A stretch of DNA of 15,487 nt. Origin: RH-AL1 sp964243435. Lineage in GTDB: Bacteria > Pseudomonadota > Alphaproteobacteria > Rhizobiales > Beijerinckiaceae. The notes beneath the pieces were generated by a model, which saw only the letters and a list, made by a program, of their open reading frames with translations, searched no databases and was not told the DNA's origin. Each line of letters begins with the position of its first letter. The stretch's first letter is position 1. The translations under genes were made by a program, and so were the position numbers. The DNA lies in contig CAXTFM010000079.1 of the NCBI GenBank assembly GCA_964243435.1, positions 1 to 15,487 on the forward strand. The letters run 5' to 3'. This document shows, piece by piece, positions 1-7,933 of this stretch.

Positions 1-1077
1 GGCGAGGCGCTCGGCCGCGTCCGCGATGCCGGCCGCGCGCGCCGCCGCGGCTCGCGCACGCAGCGCCCCGGGGTCGGCGAGGGCGCGGCGCAGCTCGCCG
101 GCGAGCCAGTCCGGCGTGAAGTCCCGCTGCCGGACCACCGTCGCCGCGCCGGTCTGCGCGAGCAGGGCGGCGTTGGCGGCCTGGTCCTGGTCGAGCGCGT
201 GGGGGAAGGGCACGAGGATCGCCGGGCGCCCGATCACCGCCAGTTCGGACACGGTGGAGGCGCCGGCGCGGGCGATGACGAGGTGGGCGTGGGCGATCTG
301 TGCGGGCAGGTCGGGGAAGAAGGGCTTGACCTCCGTCACCAGCGCCAGGGCGTCGTAGGCCCCGCGCACCCGCGCCTCGTCCTCGCCGCGCGCCTGCTGC
401 ACGATCGACAGGCGTTCGCGCTCGGCCGGCGCGAGCAGGGCGACGGCCGCCGGCACCACGTCCGACATCACGCGGGCGCCCTGCGAGCCGCCGGTGACGA
501 GGAGGCGCAGCAGCCCGCCCGTCGTCTCGGGGTAGGGCAGGATGGCGGCGGCGATCACGCTGGGGCGCACCGGGTTGCCGATGAGGCGCGCCTTGCCGGC
601 GACGGCGGGGTTGCGGATCGCGAGGTTGTCGAAGCCTTTCGCCACCGCCTGGACGCGGCGGGCGAGGAAGCGGTTGGCGCGGCCCATCACGGCGTTCTGC
701 TCGTGGAGGATGGTGGGAACGCGCAGCTGCGTCGCGGCGAGCACGGGCGGCACGGTGGGGTAGCCGCCGAAGCCCACCACGGCGCGGGGCCGCATCCTGC
801 GCACCAGGGCGCGGGCGGCGTGGGTGCCGCGCAGCAGCGTGAGGACCGCGTTGCTGCGGGTGAACAGGCCGCCGCCGGTCGGCGTCGCCGCCACGACGTG
901 GTGGATCGCGCGGGCGGGGAACTCGGCGCCGTAGCGCAGCGCGCGCTCGTCGGTGACGAGTTCGACGGGGACGCCGCGCTGGCGCAGCACGTCGCCCAGC
1001 GCCTGCGCCGGGAACAGGTGGCCGCCGGTGCCCCCCGCCGCGAGCAGCACCGGACGCGCGGTGGCGGCGTCGCTCAT
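1..1077 (-). CDS. murG: MurG, lipid II synthase (undecaprenyl-PP-MurNAc-pentapeptide GlcNAc transferase), partial
   Basis: MurG transfers GlcNAc from UDP-GlcNAc to lipid I at the inner face of the cytoplasmic membrane, giving lipid II. The 359 readable codons run from an ATG at 1077 to the window edge, so the C-terminus is missing; the family is usually about 360-370 residues, so little is lost. Visible GT-B family motifs are the N-terminal glycine loop GGTGGH (residues 15-20), GFGGYP (102-107), HEQNAVMGRAN (125-135), the second glycine loop TGGSQGA (195-201), the UDP-GlcNAc-site RAGASTVSE (270-278) and PHALDQDQAANA (292-303). The start is fixed by an ATGA overlap with the ftsW stop, with only a weak GGAA upstream, which suggests translation coupled to ftsW. 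It is the last gene of the dcw operon visible here. Identity is certain from the motifs and the position after ftsW. Confidence 0.97.
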   Translation of the reverse strand, partial: MSDAATARPVLLAAGGTGGHLFPAQALGDVLRQRGVPVELVTDERALRYGAEFPARAIHHVVAATPTGGGLFTRSNAVLTLLRGTHAARALVRRMRPRAVVGFGGYPTVPPVLAATQLRVPTILHEQNAVMGRANRFLARRVQAVAKGFDNLAIRNPAVAGKARLIGNPVRPSVIAAAILPYPETTGGLLRLLVTGGSQGARVMSDVVPAAVALLAPAERERLSIVQQARGEDEARVRGAYDALALVTEVKPFFPDLPAQIAHAHLVIARAGASTVSELAVIGRPAILVPFPHALDQDQAANAALLAQTGAATVVRQRDFTPDWLAGELRRALADPGALRARAAAARAAGIADAAERLA

Positions 1078-2312
1078 GCCGGTTCCATCGCCGGTGCCTC
1101 GGCCACCGCCTCCGTCATCGCCGCCGCCACCGCCGCTGCAATGGGCGGCACGGGGCTGAGGTGGGTGAGGGGCATGCAGTCCAGCGTCGCGCGATCGAGC
1201 ATCACCTCCGAGCGCGGCCGGCGCCGGGTGACGGCGACGAGGAAGCCCATGCCGAGCGCCACCGAGAGCAGCGACGAGCCGCCATAGGAAATGAAGGGCA
1301 GCGTCATGCCCTTGGCCGGCATGAGGTGGAGGTTGACCGACATGTTGATCGCCGCCTGCACGCCAAACAGCATGACGAGCCCGGCCGCGGCGAAGGCGCA
1401 GAACGGGTCGTCCGCGCGCGACGCCTTGAGCAGGCCGCGCACCACGATGAAGGCGAACACGGCGGCGAGCGCCATGCAGGCGAGGAGGCCGAACTCTTCG
1501 CCGGTGACGGCGAAGATGAAGTCGGTGTGGGCGTCGGGCAGGATGCGCTTCACCGTGCCCTCGCCCGGCCCCTTGCCGAGCCAGCGCCCGGCCTTGATGG
1601 TTTCAAGCGCCGTGTCGACCTGGAAGGTGTCGGTGACGCCGTTGCCGCTCGCCGGGTCCATGAACTTGAGGATGCGCGCGCGCACGTGGGGCACGAAGCG
1701 GTAGGCGGCGACCACGCCCACCGCGCCGAAGCCGCCGAGCCCGGCGACCCAGAACCAGTGCAGCCCCGCCATGAAGAACAGCGCCATCCACACCAGCGAC
1801 ACCAGCATGGTCTGCCCGAAATCGGGCTGGAGCATGAGCGGCACGATCGTCGCCGGCCACAGCAGGATGGCGATGAGTGTGCCCGGTACGTCGCGGCGCC
1901 GCCCGCCCTCCGAGAAGGCCCAGGCGACGAGGATGACGAAGGCGGGCTTGAGGAACTCGGACGGCTGGACGCCGAAGATCCAGCGGCGCGACCCCTTCAC
2001 CTCGTGGCCGAACAGCAGGGCGACGACGATCAGCCCCATGGCGACGGCGAACAGGATCACCGCGGCGCGGCGCACCTGCCGGGGGGTGAGGAACGACACG
2101 CCGACGAGCGCCGCCACGGCGGGAAGCAGCGCCATCGCCTGACGGTTGACGAAGTGGAAGGTCGGCAGGCCGATGCGCTCGGCGACCGGTGGCGAGGCCG
2201 CCATGGTGAGGATCATGCCGGCGACGATCAGCACGCTGAGCGCGACGAGAAGCCAGCGGTCGACGGTCCACCACCAGTTCGCCAGGGCCGTGCGTTGCGC
2301 GCGCGATACCAT
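1074..2312 (-). CDS. ftsW: FtsW, SEDS-family septal peptidoglycan glycosyltransferase
   Basis: FtsW polymerises lipid II into glycan strands at the division septum together with its partner transpeptidase FtsI, which is encoded upstream in this operon. The 412-residue protein is highly hydrophobic, with roughly nine or ten membrane segments. Family motifs are KGSRRWI (106-112), QPDFGQT (162-168), the extracellular AHTDFIF (261-267) whose Asp264 matches the catalytic aspartate of SEDS enzymes, GEEFG (271-275), and MSVNLHLMPAKGMTLPFISYGGSS in the last third (324-347). The ATG at 2312 has a GGAG seven bases upstream. After the last membrane helix there is an Ala/Pro-rich tail (about 388-412, four Glu) that is not part of the SEDS core. 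The stop overlaps the murG start (ATGA). It is separated from murD by 107 bases, the only loose junction in the operon. Confidence 0.97.
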   Translation of the reverse strand: MVSRAQRTALANWWWTVDRWLLVALSVLIVAGMILTMAASPPVAERIGLPTFHFVNRQAMALLPAVAALVGVSFLTPRQVRRAAVILFAVAMGLIVVALLFGHEVKGSRRWIFGVQPSEFLKPAFVILVAWAFSEGGRRRDVPGTLIAILLWPATIVPLMLQPDFGQTMLVSLVWMALFFMAGLHWFWVAGLGGFGAVGVVAAYRFVPHVRARILKFMDPASGNGVTDTFQVDTALETIKAGRWLGKGPGEGTVKRILPDAHTDFIFAVTGEEFGLLACMALAAVFAFIVVRGLLKASRADDPFCAFAAAGLVMLFGVQAAINMSVNLHLMPAKGMTLPFISYGGSSLLSVALGMGFLVAVTRRRPRSEVMLDRATLDCMPLTHLSPVPPIAAAVAAAMTEAVAEAPAMEPA

Positions 2313-2419
2313 GCCTGCACTCCAAGGGAACCCGCCGGGGGAGCCGGCCCGCCCACGGGCACCGGACGGATCCCGGCCCTCCTCGCACCATTATGGAAGC
2401 GAACGATTAACCATGCCTT

Positions 2420-3829
2420 TCACGCCCGGTCCTGTAGCAGGCTTTGCGCGAGATCGCGAAACGCGTCGCCCCGCGCGGTGAAGCTCGCGAACTGGTCGTA
2501 GGAGGCGCAGGCGGGCGACAGCAGCACGACCTGCTCGGTCCCCGTGCGCCGCGCCTCCGCCGCCGCGTCCGCCGCCGCGCGGCGCACCGCCACCTCCAGC
2601 GTGCCGCAGTCCTCGAAGGGTGCGGCGCCGTTGAGCGTGGCGGCGAAGGCTTCGCGCGCCGCGCCGATGCCGTAGGCCTTGGCGACGCGGCCGAACAGGG
2701 GCCGCAGCGGCTCGATGCCGCCGGCCTTGCTGATCCCCCCGATGATCCAATGCACGCGGGGGAAGGATCGGAGCGCCTTTTCCGCCGCGTCGGCGTTGGT
2801 CGCCTTGGAATCGTTGACGAACAGCACGCCGGACGCGCCCGCGCCCAACCGGCCGACCTGCTCCATGCGGTGCGCGAGGCCGGGGAAGGAGCGCAGCGCC
2901 GCCGCGAGGGTGGCGCGGTCCTCCGCCTGCTCGCCCAGGGTGAGGATGGCGGCGGCGGCGTTCTGCGCGTTGTGGGCGCCGCGCAGCGAGCCGATGCCGG
3001 CGAGGTCGGCGACCGGTGTCGCCAAACCATCGCGATGGCGTACCAGCACCGTTCCTTCCAGCGCGATGCCGGTCGCGACGGGGCGGCCGGCGACGGAGAT
3101 CGTCTCGACGCGCCGGCCGGCGGCGGCGAGGCGCGCGGCGATGGCGGCACTGTCGGGATCGTCGACCGAAACGATCGCGGTGTCGGCCCGCGCGAGGAGG
3201 CGCGCCTTGATCGCGGCGTAGTTCGCCATGGTGCCGTGGCGGTCGAGGTGGTCCGGCGTCAGGTTCATCAGCACGCCGGCGGTGGGCGCGAGCGAGGGGG
3301 CGAGGTCGATCTGGAACGACGAGCACTCGACGACGTGGACGCGCGCGGGCGACGGCGGCGGCAGCTGCAGGACCGGCGTGCCGATGTTGCCGCCCATCGC
3401 CACCTCGCGGCCGAAGCGGCGCTGGAGGTGCGCGGTCAGCGCCGTGGTGGTGGACTTGCCGTTGGTCCCGGTGATGGCGACGAGGGGGGCGTCCGGCGCC
3501 CGCGCCGCGCGCTCGCGGCAGAACAGTTCGATGTCGCCGATCACCGCCACGCCGGCGGCGTGGGCCAGCGTGACGCTCCAGTGCGGTTCGGGGTGGGTGA
3601 GGGGAACGCCGGGTGCCAGCACCAGCGCGTCGAAGCCGTGCCAGTCGGCGGCGCGGAGGTCGACCACCTCGGCACCCGCCGCCGCGCCGGCGGCGCGCGA
3701 GGCCTCCTTGTCGTCCCACGCGGCGACGCGGGCGCCGCCGGCGAGAAGCGCGCGCACCGCGTCGAGGCCGGAACTCCCCAGGCCGAACAGGGCGAGGCGC
3801 CGCCCCTTGAACGCGGTGAGCGGGGTCAC
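2420..3829 (-). CDS. murD: MurD, UDP-MurNAc-L-Ala:D-Glu ligase
   Basis: MurD is the cytoplasmic ATP-dependent ligase that adds D-glutamate to UDP-MurNAc-L-alanine. The 469-residue product shows the Mur ligase layout: an N-terminal UDP-binding Rossmann domain starting LALFGLGSSG (12-21), the ATP P-loop GTNGKST (121-127), MGGNIGTP (145-152), SSFQID (170-175), LTPDHLDRHG (190-199), and in the C-terminal domain NDSKATN (339-345) followed by GGISKAGG (364-371). The start is GTG at 3829, placed one base after the mraY stop (TAG, C, GTG), so translation is very probably coupled to mraY. The translated sequence starts with the expected TAFKGRR-type lead-in, which supports this start. The slightly long length for the family (about 440-470) fits alphaproteobacterial MurD. 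Confidence 0.97.
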   Translation of the reverse strand: MTPLTAFKGRRLALFGLGSSGLDAVRALLAGGARVAAWDDKEASRAAGAAAGAEVVDLRAADWHGFDALVLAPGVPLTHPEPHWSVTLAHAAGVAVIGDIELFCRERAARAPDAPLVAITGTNGKSTTTALTAHLQRRFGREVAMGGNIGTPVLQLPPPSPARVHVVECSSFQIDLAPSLAPTAGVLMNLTPDHLDRHGTMANYAAIKARLLARADTAIVSVDDPDSAAIAARLAAAGRRVETISVAGRPVATGIALEGTVLVRHRDGLATPVADLAGIGSLRGAHNAQNAAAAILTLGEQAEDRATLAAALRSFPGLAHRMEQVGRLGAGASGVLFVNDSKATNADAAEKALRSFPRVHWIIGGISKAGGIEPLRPLFGRVAKAYGIGAAREAFAATLNGAAPFEDCGTLEVAVRRAAADAAAEARRTGTEQVVLLSPACASYDQFASFTARGDAFRDLAQSLLQDRA

Positions 3830-3830
3830 G

Positions 3831-4913
3831 CTACCTCAGCTTCAGCGTCGAAAGCCCGAGCAGCGCCAGCACGAAGGCGATGATCCAGAAGCGGATCACG
3901 ATCTGCGGCTCCGACCAGCCGAGCTGCTCGAAATGGTGGTGGATCGGCGCCATCTTGAACACGCGCTTGCCCGTCAGCTTGAACGAGGTGACCTGGACGA
4001 TCACCGACACGGCTTCGAGCACGAACAGGCCGCCGACGATGACCAGCACGATCTCGTGCTTGATCGCCACCGCGATGGTGCCGAGCAGGCCGCCGAGCGC
4101 CAGCGAGCCGGTGTCGCCCATGAAGATCTGCGCCGGCGGGGCGTTGAACCAAAGGAAGCCGAGGCCGGCGCCGATCACCGCGCCGCACACCACCGCGAGG
4201 TCGCCGGCGCCGATCACGAAGTTCTCGCCGAGGTAGCGGGAGAAGATGGCGTTGCCGACGAGGTAGGCGATGACGCCGAAGGTGAAGGAGGCGATCATCA
4301 CCGGCACGATGGCGAGGCCGTCGAGCCCGTCGGTGAGGTTCACCGCGTTGCCGGCGGCGACGATGACGAAGGCGCCGAAGACGGGAAACAGCATGCCGAG
4401 CTCGGCGACGTAGCCGTTGACCACGGGCACGGCGAGGCTTCCCGCGTGCACCGTCCCGTAATGGTACATCAGCGTGCAGGCGACGAGCGCGATCGCCGCC
4501 TCGATGGCGAGGCGCGAGCGCCCGGAGAAGCCGGCGTGGGACTGCCGCGTCACCTTGAGGTAGTCGTCATAGAAGCCGATGGCGCCGAAGCCGGCCATCA
4601 CGAGCAGCACCACCCACACGAAGTAGTTGGCGAGGTTGGCCCATAGCAGGGTGGAAACGATGAGCCCGCTGAGGATCATCAGCCCGCCCATGGTCGGCGT
4701 GCCCTTCTTGGTGAGGAGGTGCGAGGCCGGCCCGTCCTGGCGGATCGGCTGCCCCTTGCCCTGCTTCAAGCGCAGCGCCGAGATGATCGCCGGGCCGAGG
4801 AAGAACACGAAGAAGCCGGCGGTGAACACCGCACCCACCGTGCGGAAGCTGATGTAGCGGAACACGTTGAAGGGCCCGGCGTGGGGCGTGAGGTCGGCAA
4901 GCCAGGCGAGCAT
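3831..4913 (-). CDS. mraY: MraY, phospho-MurNAc-pentapeptide transferase
   Basis: MraY is the integral membrane enzyme that transfers phospho-MurNAc-pentapeptide to undecaprenyl phosphate, giving lipid I, the substrate of MurG. The 360-residue length is exactly that of the family. About ten transmembrane helices alternate with the conserved cytoplasmic loops: GTPTMGG (71-77), the aspartate-rich YDDYLK (115-120), NAVNLTDGLDGLA (189-201), FMGDTGSLALGG (264-275) and the histidine loop APIHHHFE (322-329). These carry the Mg2+ and substrate-binding residues of the family. The start is ATG at 4913, nine bases after the murF stop, with an AGGGA in the gap region as a modest ribosome binding site. 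It lies between murF and murD, as in most dcw clusters. Confidence 0.98.
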   Translation of the reverse strand: MLAWLADLTPHAGPFNVFRYISFRTVGAVFTAGFFVFFLGPAIISALRLKQGKGQPIRQDGPASHLLTKKGTPTMGGLMILSGLIVSTLLWANLANYFVWVVLLVMAGFGAIGFYDDYLKVTRQSHAGFSGRSRLAIEAAIALVACTLMYHYGTVHAGSLAVPVVNGYVAELGMLFPVFGAFVIVAAGNAVNLTDGLDGLAIVPVMIASFTFGVIAYLVGNAIFSRYLGENFVIGAGDLAVVCGAVIGAGLGFLWFNAPPAQIFMGDTGSLALGGLLGTIAVAIKHEIVLVIVGGLFVLEAVSVIVQVTSFKLTGKRVFKMAPIHHHFEQLGWSEPQIVIRFWIIAFVLALLGLSTLKLR

Positions 4914-4922
4914 GGATGGTCC

Positions 4923-6410
4923 CTACCCTGCCGCCCGGAGAGCGGGTGCGTCGCCGATGCCATGGCTTTCCGCGTCGCGTTCCTTGAGGGCGGCCACGAC
5001 CGGCGCCATGCGGCTGCCGTTGGATCCCTTGACCACGACGACGTCGCCGCCGCGCACCGCGTCCACCACCACCGGCTGGAGCGTGGCGGCGGTGGGGCGC
5101 CATTCCACCGCCACGGTGCCGCGCAGCGCGTCGGCGAGCGCCCGCATCATCGGCCCGGCGGCGAACACCGCGTCGAAGCCGGCGGCGGCGACGTCCTCGG
5201 CGAGCGCGGCGTGCAGCTCGCGCGACCGGGCGCCCAGCTCCAGCATGTCGCCGAGCACGGCGATGCGGCGCCCGTTGCCGCCCGGCGCCAGGGTGCCCAC
5301 GGTCGCCAGCGCGGCGCGCATGGAGGCCGGGTTGGCGTTGTAGCTTTCGTCGATGAGGGTGAAGGCGTCCGCCCCCGCGCCCACCGTGACGCGCTCGCCG
5401 CGCCCGCGCCCGGCCTGGAAGAAGGCGAGGGCGCTTGCCGCCTCGTCGAGGTCGGCGCCGACCGCGTGGGCGGCGAGGAGCACGGCCAGCGCGTTCTCGG
5501 CCAAGTGGCGGCCGGGCGCGCCGAGGCGAAAGGTCATGTCGCGGCCGAGCACGCGCGCCTTGACGAGCGAGTGCGACACGGCGGGCGTGATGTCGAGGAG
5601 GCGGGCGTCCGCGCTGGCGTCGGCGCCGAAGGTCGAGACGATGCCGGCCGGGGAGCGGCGGGCGGCGGCGTCGAGCCGCTCGAAATGCGGGTTGTCGCGG
5701 TTGAGGATCGCCGCGCCGCCGGGCTCGAGGCCGGAGAAGATCTCCGCCTTGGCGTCGGCGATGGCCTCGACGGAGGCGAAGTGTTCGAGGTGAACCGGCC
5801 CCACCGTTGTGACGACGGCGACGTGGGGGCGCACCTGGGCGGCGAGCGGCGTGATCTCGCCCGCGTGGTTCATGCCGACTTCGCAGACGGCGAAGCGCGA
5901 CCCGCGCGGCATGCGGGCGAGGGTGAGCGGCACGCCCCAGTGATTGTTGTAGGAGGCGGCGGCGGCGTGCACCGCGCCGGCGGTGGTGAGCGCGAGGCGC
6001 AGCGCCTCTTTTGTGGAGGTTTTGCCGACCGAGCCGGTCACCGCGATCACGCGCGCCGCGGTGCGGGCGCGGGCGGCGCGGCCGAGGCCGACGAGGCTCG
6101 CCAGCACGTCGGCGACGACGAACAGCGGGCCTTGGCCGGCGAGGGCGTCGGCATGGGCCTCGTCGACCACGGCGGCGGCGGCGCCGGCGGCGAAGGCCGC
6201 GGCGACGTGGTCGTGGCCGTCCGACCTGTCGCCGGTGATGGCGAAGAACAGGTCGCCCGCCGCAAGCGTGCGCGTGTCGATGGACACGCCGGTTACCGCG
6301 GCCGGCAGGCCCCCGCTGTTGCGCGCCCGCAGCGGCGCGACGAGGGCGAGCCCCGTCCAGAGCGGATCCGTGCGCGCCGGATCGGTGTGCTGGCTCATCT
6401 CATGCCTCAT
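4923..6410 (-). CDS. murF: MurF, UDP-MurNAc-tripeptide:D-Ala-D-Ala ligase
   Basis: MurF adds D-Ala-D-Ala to UDP-MurNAc-tripeptide, completing the cytoplasmic pentapeptide precursor. The 495-residue product has the Mur ligase P-loop TGSVGKTSTK (125-134), YNNHWGVPLTLARM (154-167), EVGMNHAGEI (177-186), NRDN (237-240), DESYNANPASM (354-364) and LGDMLELG (386-393). The reading frame is open further upstream to 6464, but the ATG at 6410 overlaps the murE stop as ATGA, matching most other junctions in this operon. A second in-frame ATG at 6398 has TGAGG six bases before it and is a credible alternative, making a protein four residues shorter. Identity is certain; the exact start is between these two. 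Confidence 0.96.
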   Translation of the reverse strand: MRHEMSQHTDPARTDPLWTGLALVAPLRARNSGGLPAAVTGVSIDTRTLAAGDLFFAITGDRSDGHDHVAAAFAAGAAAAVVDEAHADALAGQGPLFVVADVLASLVGLGRAARARTAARVIAVTGSVGKTSTKEALRLALTTAGAVHAAAASYNNHWGVPLTLARMPRGSRFAVCEVGMNHAGEITPLAAQVRPHVAVVTTVGPVHLEHFASVEAIADAKAEIFSGLEPGGAAILNRDNPHFERLDAAARRSPAGIVSTFGADASADARLLDITPAVSHSLVKARVLGRDMTFRLGAPGRHLAENALAVLLAAHAVGADLDEAASALAFFQAGRGRGERVTVGAGADAFTLIDESYNANPASMRAALATVGTLAPGGNGRRIAVLGDMLELGARSRELHAALAEDVAAAGFDAVFAAGPMMRALADALRGTVAVEWRPTAATLQPVVVDAVRGGDVVVVKGSNGSRMAPVVAALKERDAESHGIGDAPALRAAG

Positions 6411-7933
6411 GACCGGCCGTCGTCGTGCGGCGACGCGGCGTTGTGCAGGGCGCGTCCGGCGCAAGCGTGGTCGGAGAAGGGCAGCACCGTGCCTCCCACG
6501 ATCTGCCCGGTTTCATGGCCCTTTCCGGCGATCACCAGCACGTCGCCCGGTTCGAGGTCGGCCACCGCCGCGGCGATCGCCGCGGCGCGGTCGCCGATCT
6601 CCACCACGACCGCCGCGCCCTCCCGCGCCCCGGCGAGGATGGCCTGACGGATCGCGGACGGCTCCTCCGAGCGCGGGTTGTCGTCCGTCACCACAACGCG
6701 GTCGGCGCCCCGCGCCGCGATCGTTCCCATGATCGGGCGCTTGCCCACGTCGCGGTCGCCGCCGCAGCCGAACACCACGGTGAGGCGCCCGCTGGCGAGG
6801 GGACGCAGCGTGGCGAGCACCTTGTCGAGCGCATCGGGCTTGTGGGCGTAGTCGACGAAGACGGGTGCGGCGCCGCGCCCGGCGAAGTGCCGTTGCCCGA
6901 CGAGTTCGAGGCGGCCGGGGGCGCCCTTAAGGGTGGCGAGGGCGTCGAGCACGGCATCGGCCGGGCTGCCGCTGGCGAGGCACAGCGCGGCGGCGACGAG
7001 GGCGTTCGACGCCTGGAACTCGCCCGCCAGCGGCAGCCGGGCGGTCGTGCGGCGGCCGTGGACGTCGAGGGTGAGGATGACGGCGAGCCCGTCGGCCGAG
7101 GCGTCGTCGGGCCGGGCGTCGAGGAGGCGCAGGGCGGTCCCGGCGCGCCCGACGGTGAGCACGTCGCGGCCGCGACAGGCGGCGACGACCCGCTCTGCCG
7201 CCGCGTCGTCGGCATTCACCACCGCCGGCGCGCCGGGGGGCAGCAGGGTTTCGAACAGCCGGAGCTTGGCGGCGAGATAGGCGTCCAGCGTGCCGTGATA
7301 GTCGAGGTGGTCGCGCGACAGATTGGTGAAACCGGCGGCGGCGAGGCGCACGCCGTCGAGGCGGCGCTGCTCGATGCCGTGCGAGGATGCTTCAAGCGCG
7401 AGGTGGGTGACGCCGTCGCGGGCGAGGGCGTCGAGGCTGCGGTGCAGCGCGACCGGGTCGGGCGTCGTCAGCGCGCCGTAGGTCGCCCCGTCCGGCGCGA
7501 CGACCCCGATGGTGCCGACGGAGGCGGCGGGGTGGCCGAGCTTCAGCCAGATCTGCCGGCAGAAGGCCGCGACCGAGGTCTTGCCGCTGGTGCCGGTGAT
7601 CGCCACGCCCACCCTGGGCTGACGCGGGAAGAAGGCGGCGGCGGCCCGGGCCAGCGCGGCCCTGACGTCGTCGACGAGGATCACGGCGACGCCCGCCGGC
7701 ACAGGCTGCGGGGGCTGCCGCTCGGCGACCACCGCAACCGCGCCCCCGGCCACCGCCTGCGCGACGAAGCGCGTCCCGTCCACCACCGTGCCCGGCACGG
7801 CGAAGAAGGCGAAGCCCGGCTCCACGACCCGGCTGTCGGCTGCGAGCCCGCACACCTCGATGCAGCCGAACCCCGACGGGAACGGCGCGCCGAAGGTGCT
7901 GGCGGGCGGCAGGAGGGTGTCGAGGCGGGTCAG
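6407..7933 (-). CDS. murE: MurE, UDP-MurNAc-tripeptide synthetase (meso-DAP adding), probable CTG start
   Basis: MurE ligates the third amino acid of the stem peptide. Motifs counted from the proposed start are DSR (33-35), the P-loop GTSGKTS (114-120), LTTPDP (155-160), EASSHG (181-186), NLSRDHLDYHG (204-214), YAHKPDAL (362-369), GCGGDRDVGKRP (389-400), the meso-DAP-recognising DNPR (418-421) and GKGHE (470-474). The frame is open far upstream through ftsI, but there is no ATG, GTG or TTG near the expected N-terminus. A CTG at 7933 overlaps the ftsI stop as CTGA and lies six bases after a strong AAGGAAGG; the resulting 508-residue protein begins with TRLDTLLPP, which resembles the N-terminal RDLL segment of MurE. 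The next standard start is a GTG at 7855, which would remove 26 residues including that segment. Function is certain, the start is inferred. Confidence 0.95.
   Translation of the reverse strand: MTRLDTLLPPASTFGAPFPSGFGCIEVCGLAADSRVVEPGFAFFAVPGTVVDGTRFVAQAVAGGAVAVVAERQPPQPVPAGVAVILVDDVRAALARAAAAFFPRQPRVGVAITGTSGKTSVAAFCRQIWLKLGHPAASVGTIGVVAPDGATYGALTTPDPVALHRSLDALARDGVTHLALEASSHGIEQRRLDGVRLAAAGFTNLSRDHLDYHGTLDAYLAAKLRLFETLLPPGAPAVVNADDAAAERVVAACRGRDVLTVGRAGTALRLLDARPDDASADGLAVILTLDVHGRRTTARLPLAGEFQASNALVAAALCLASGSPADAVLDALATLKGAPGRLELVGQRHFAGRGAAPVFVDYAHKPDALDKVLATLRPLASGRLTVVFGCGGDRDVGKRPIMGTIAARGADRVVVTDDNPRSEEPSAIRQAILAGAREGAAVVVEIGDRAAAIAAAVADLEPGDVLVIAGKGHETGQIVGGTVLPFSDHACAGRALHNAASPHDDGRS

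Noticed and set aside
2405..2418. CtrA-type site (TTAA-N7-TTAA) in the murD-ftsW gap
   Set aside because: Only one TTAA half is present at the proper spacing; the second half does not match.
4719..6647. 642-residue plus-strand open frame opposite murF
   Set aside because: The same kind of GC-driven shadow, with no recognisable domain and no ribosome binding site of note.
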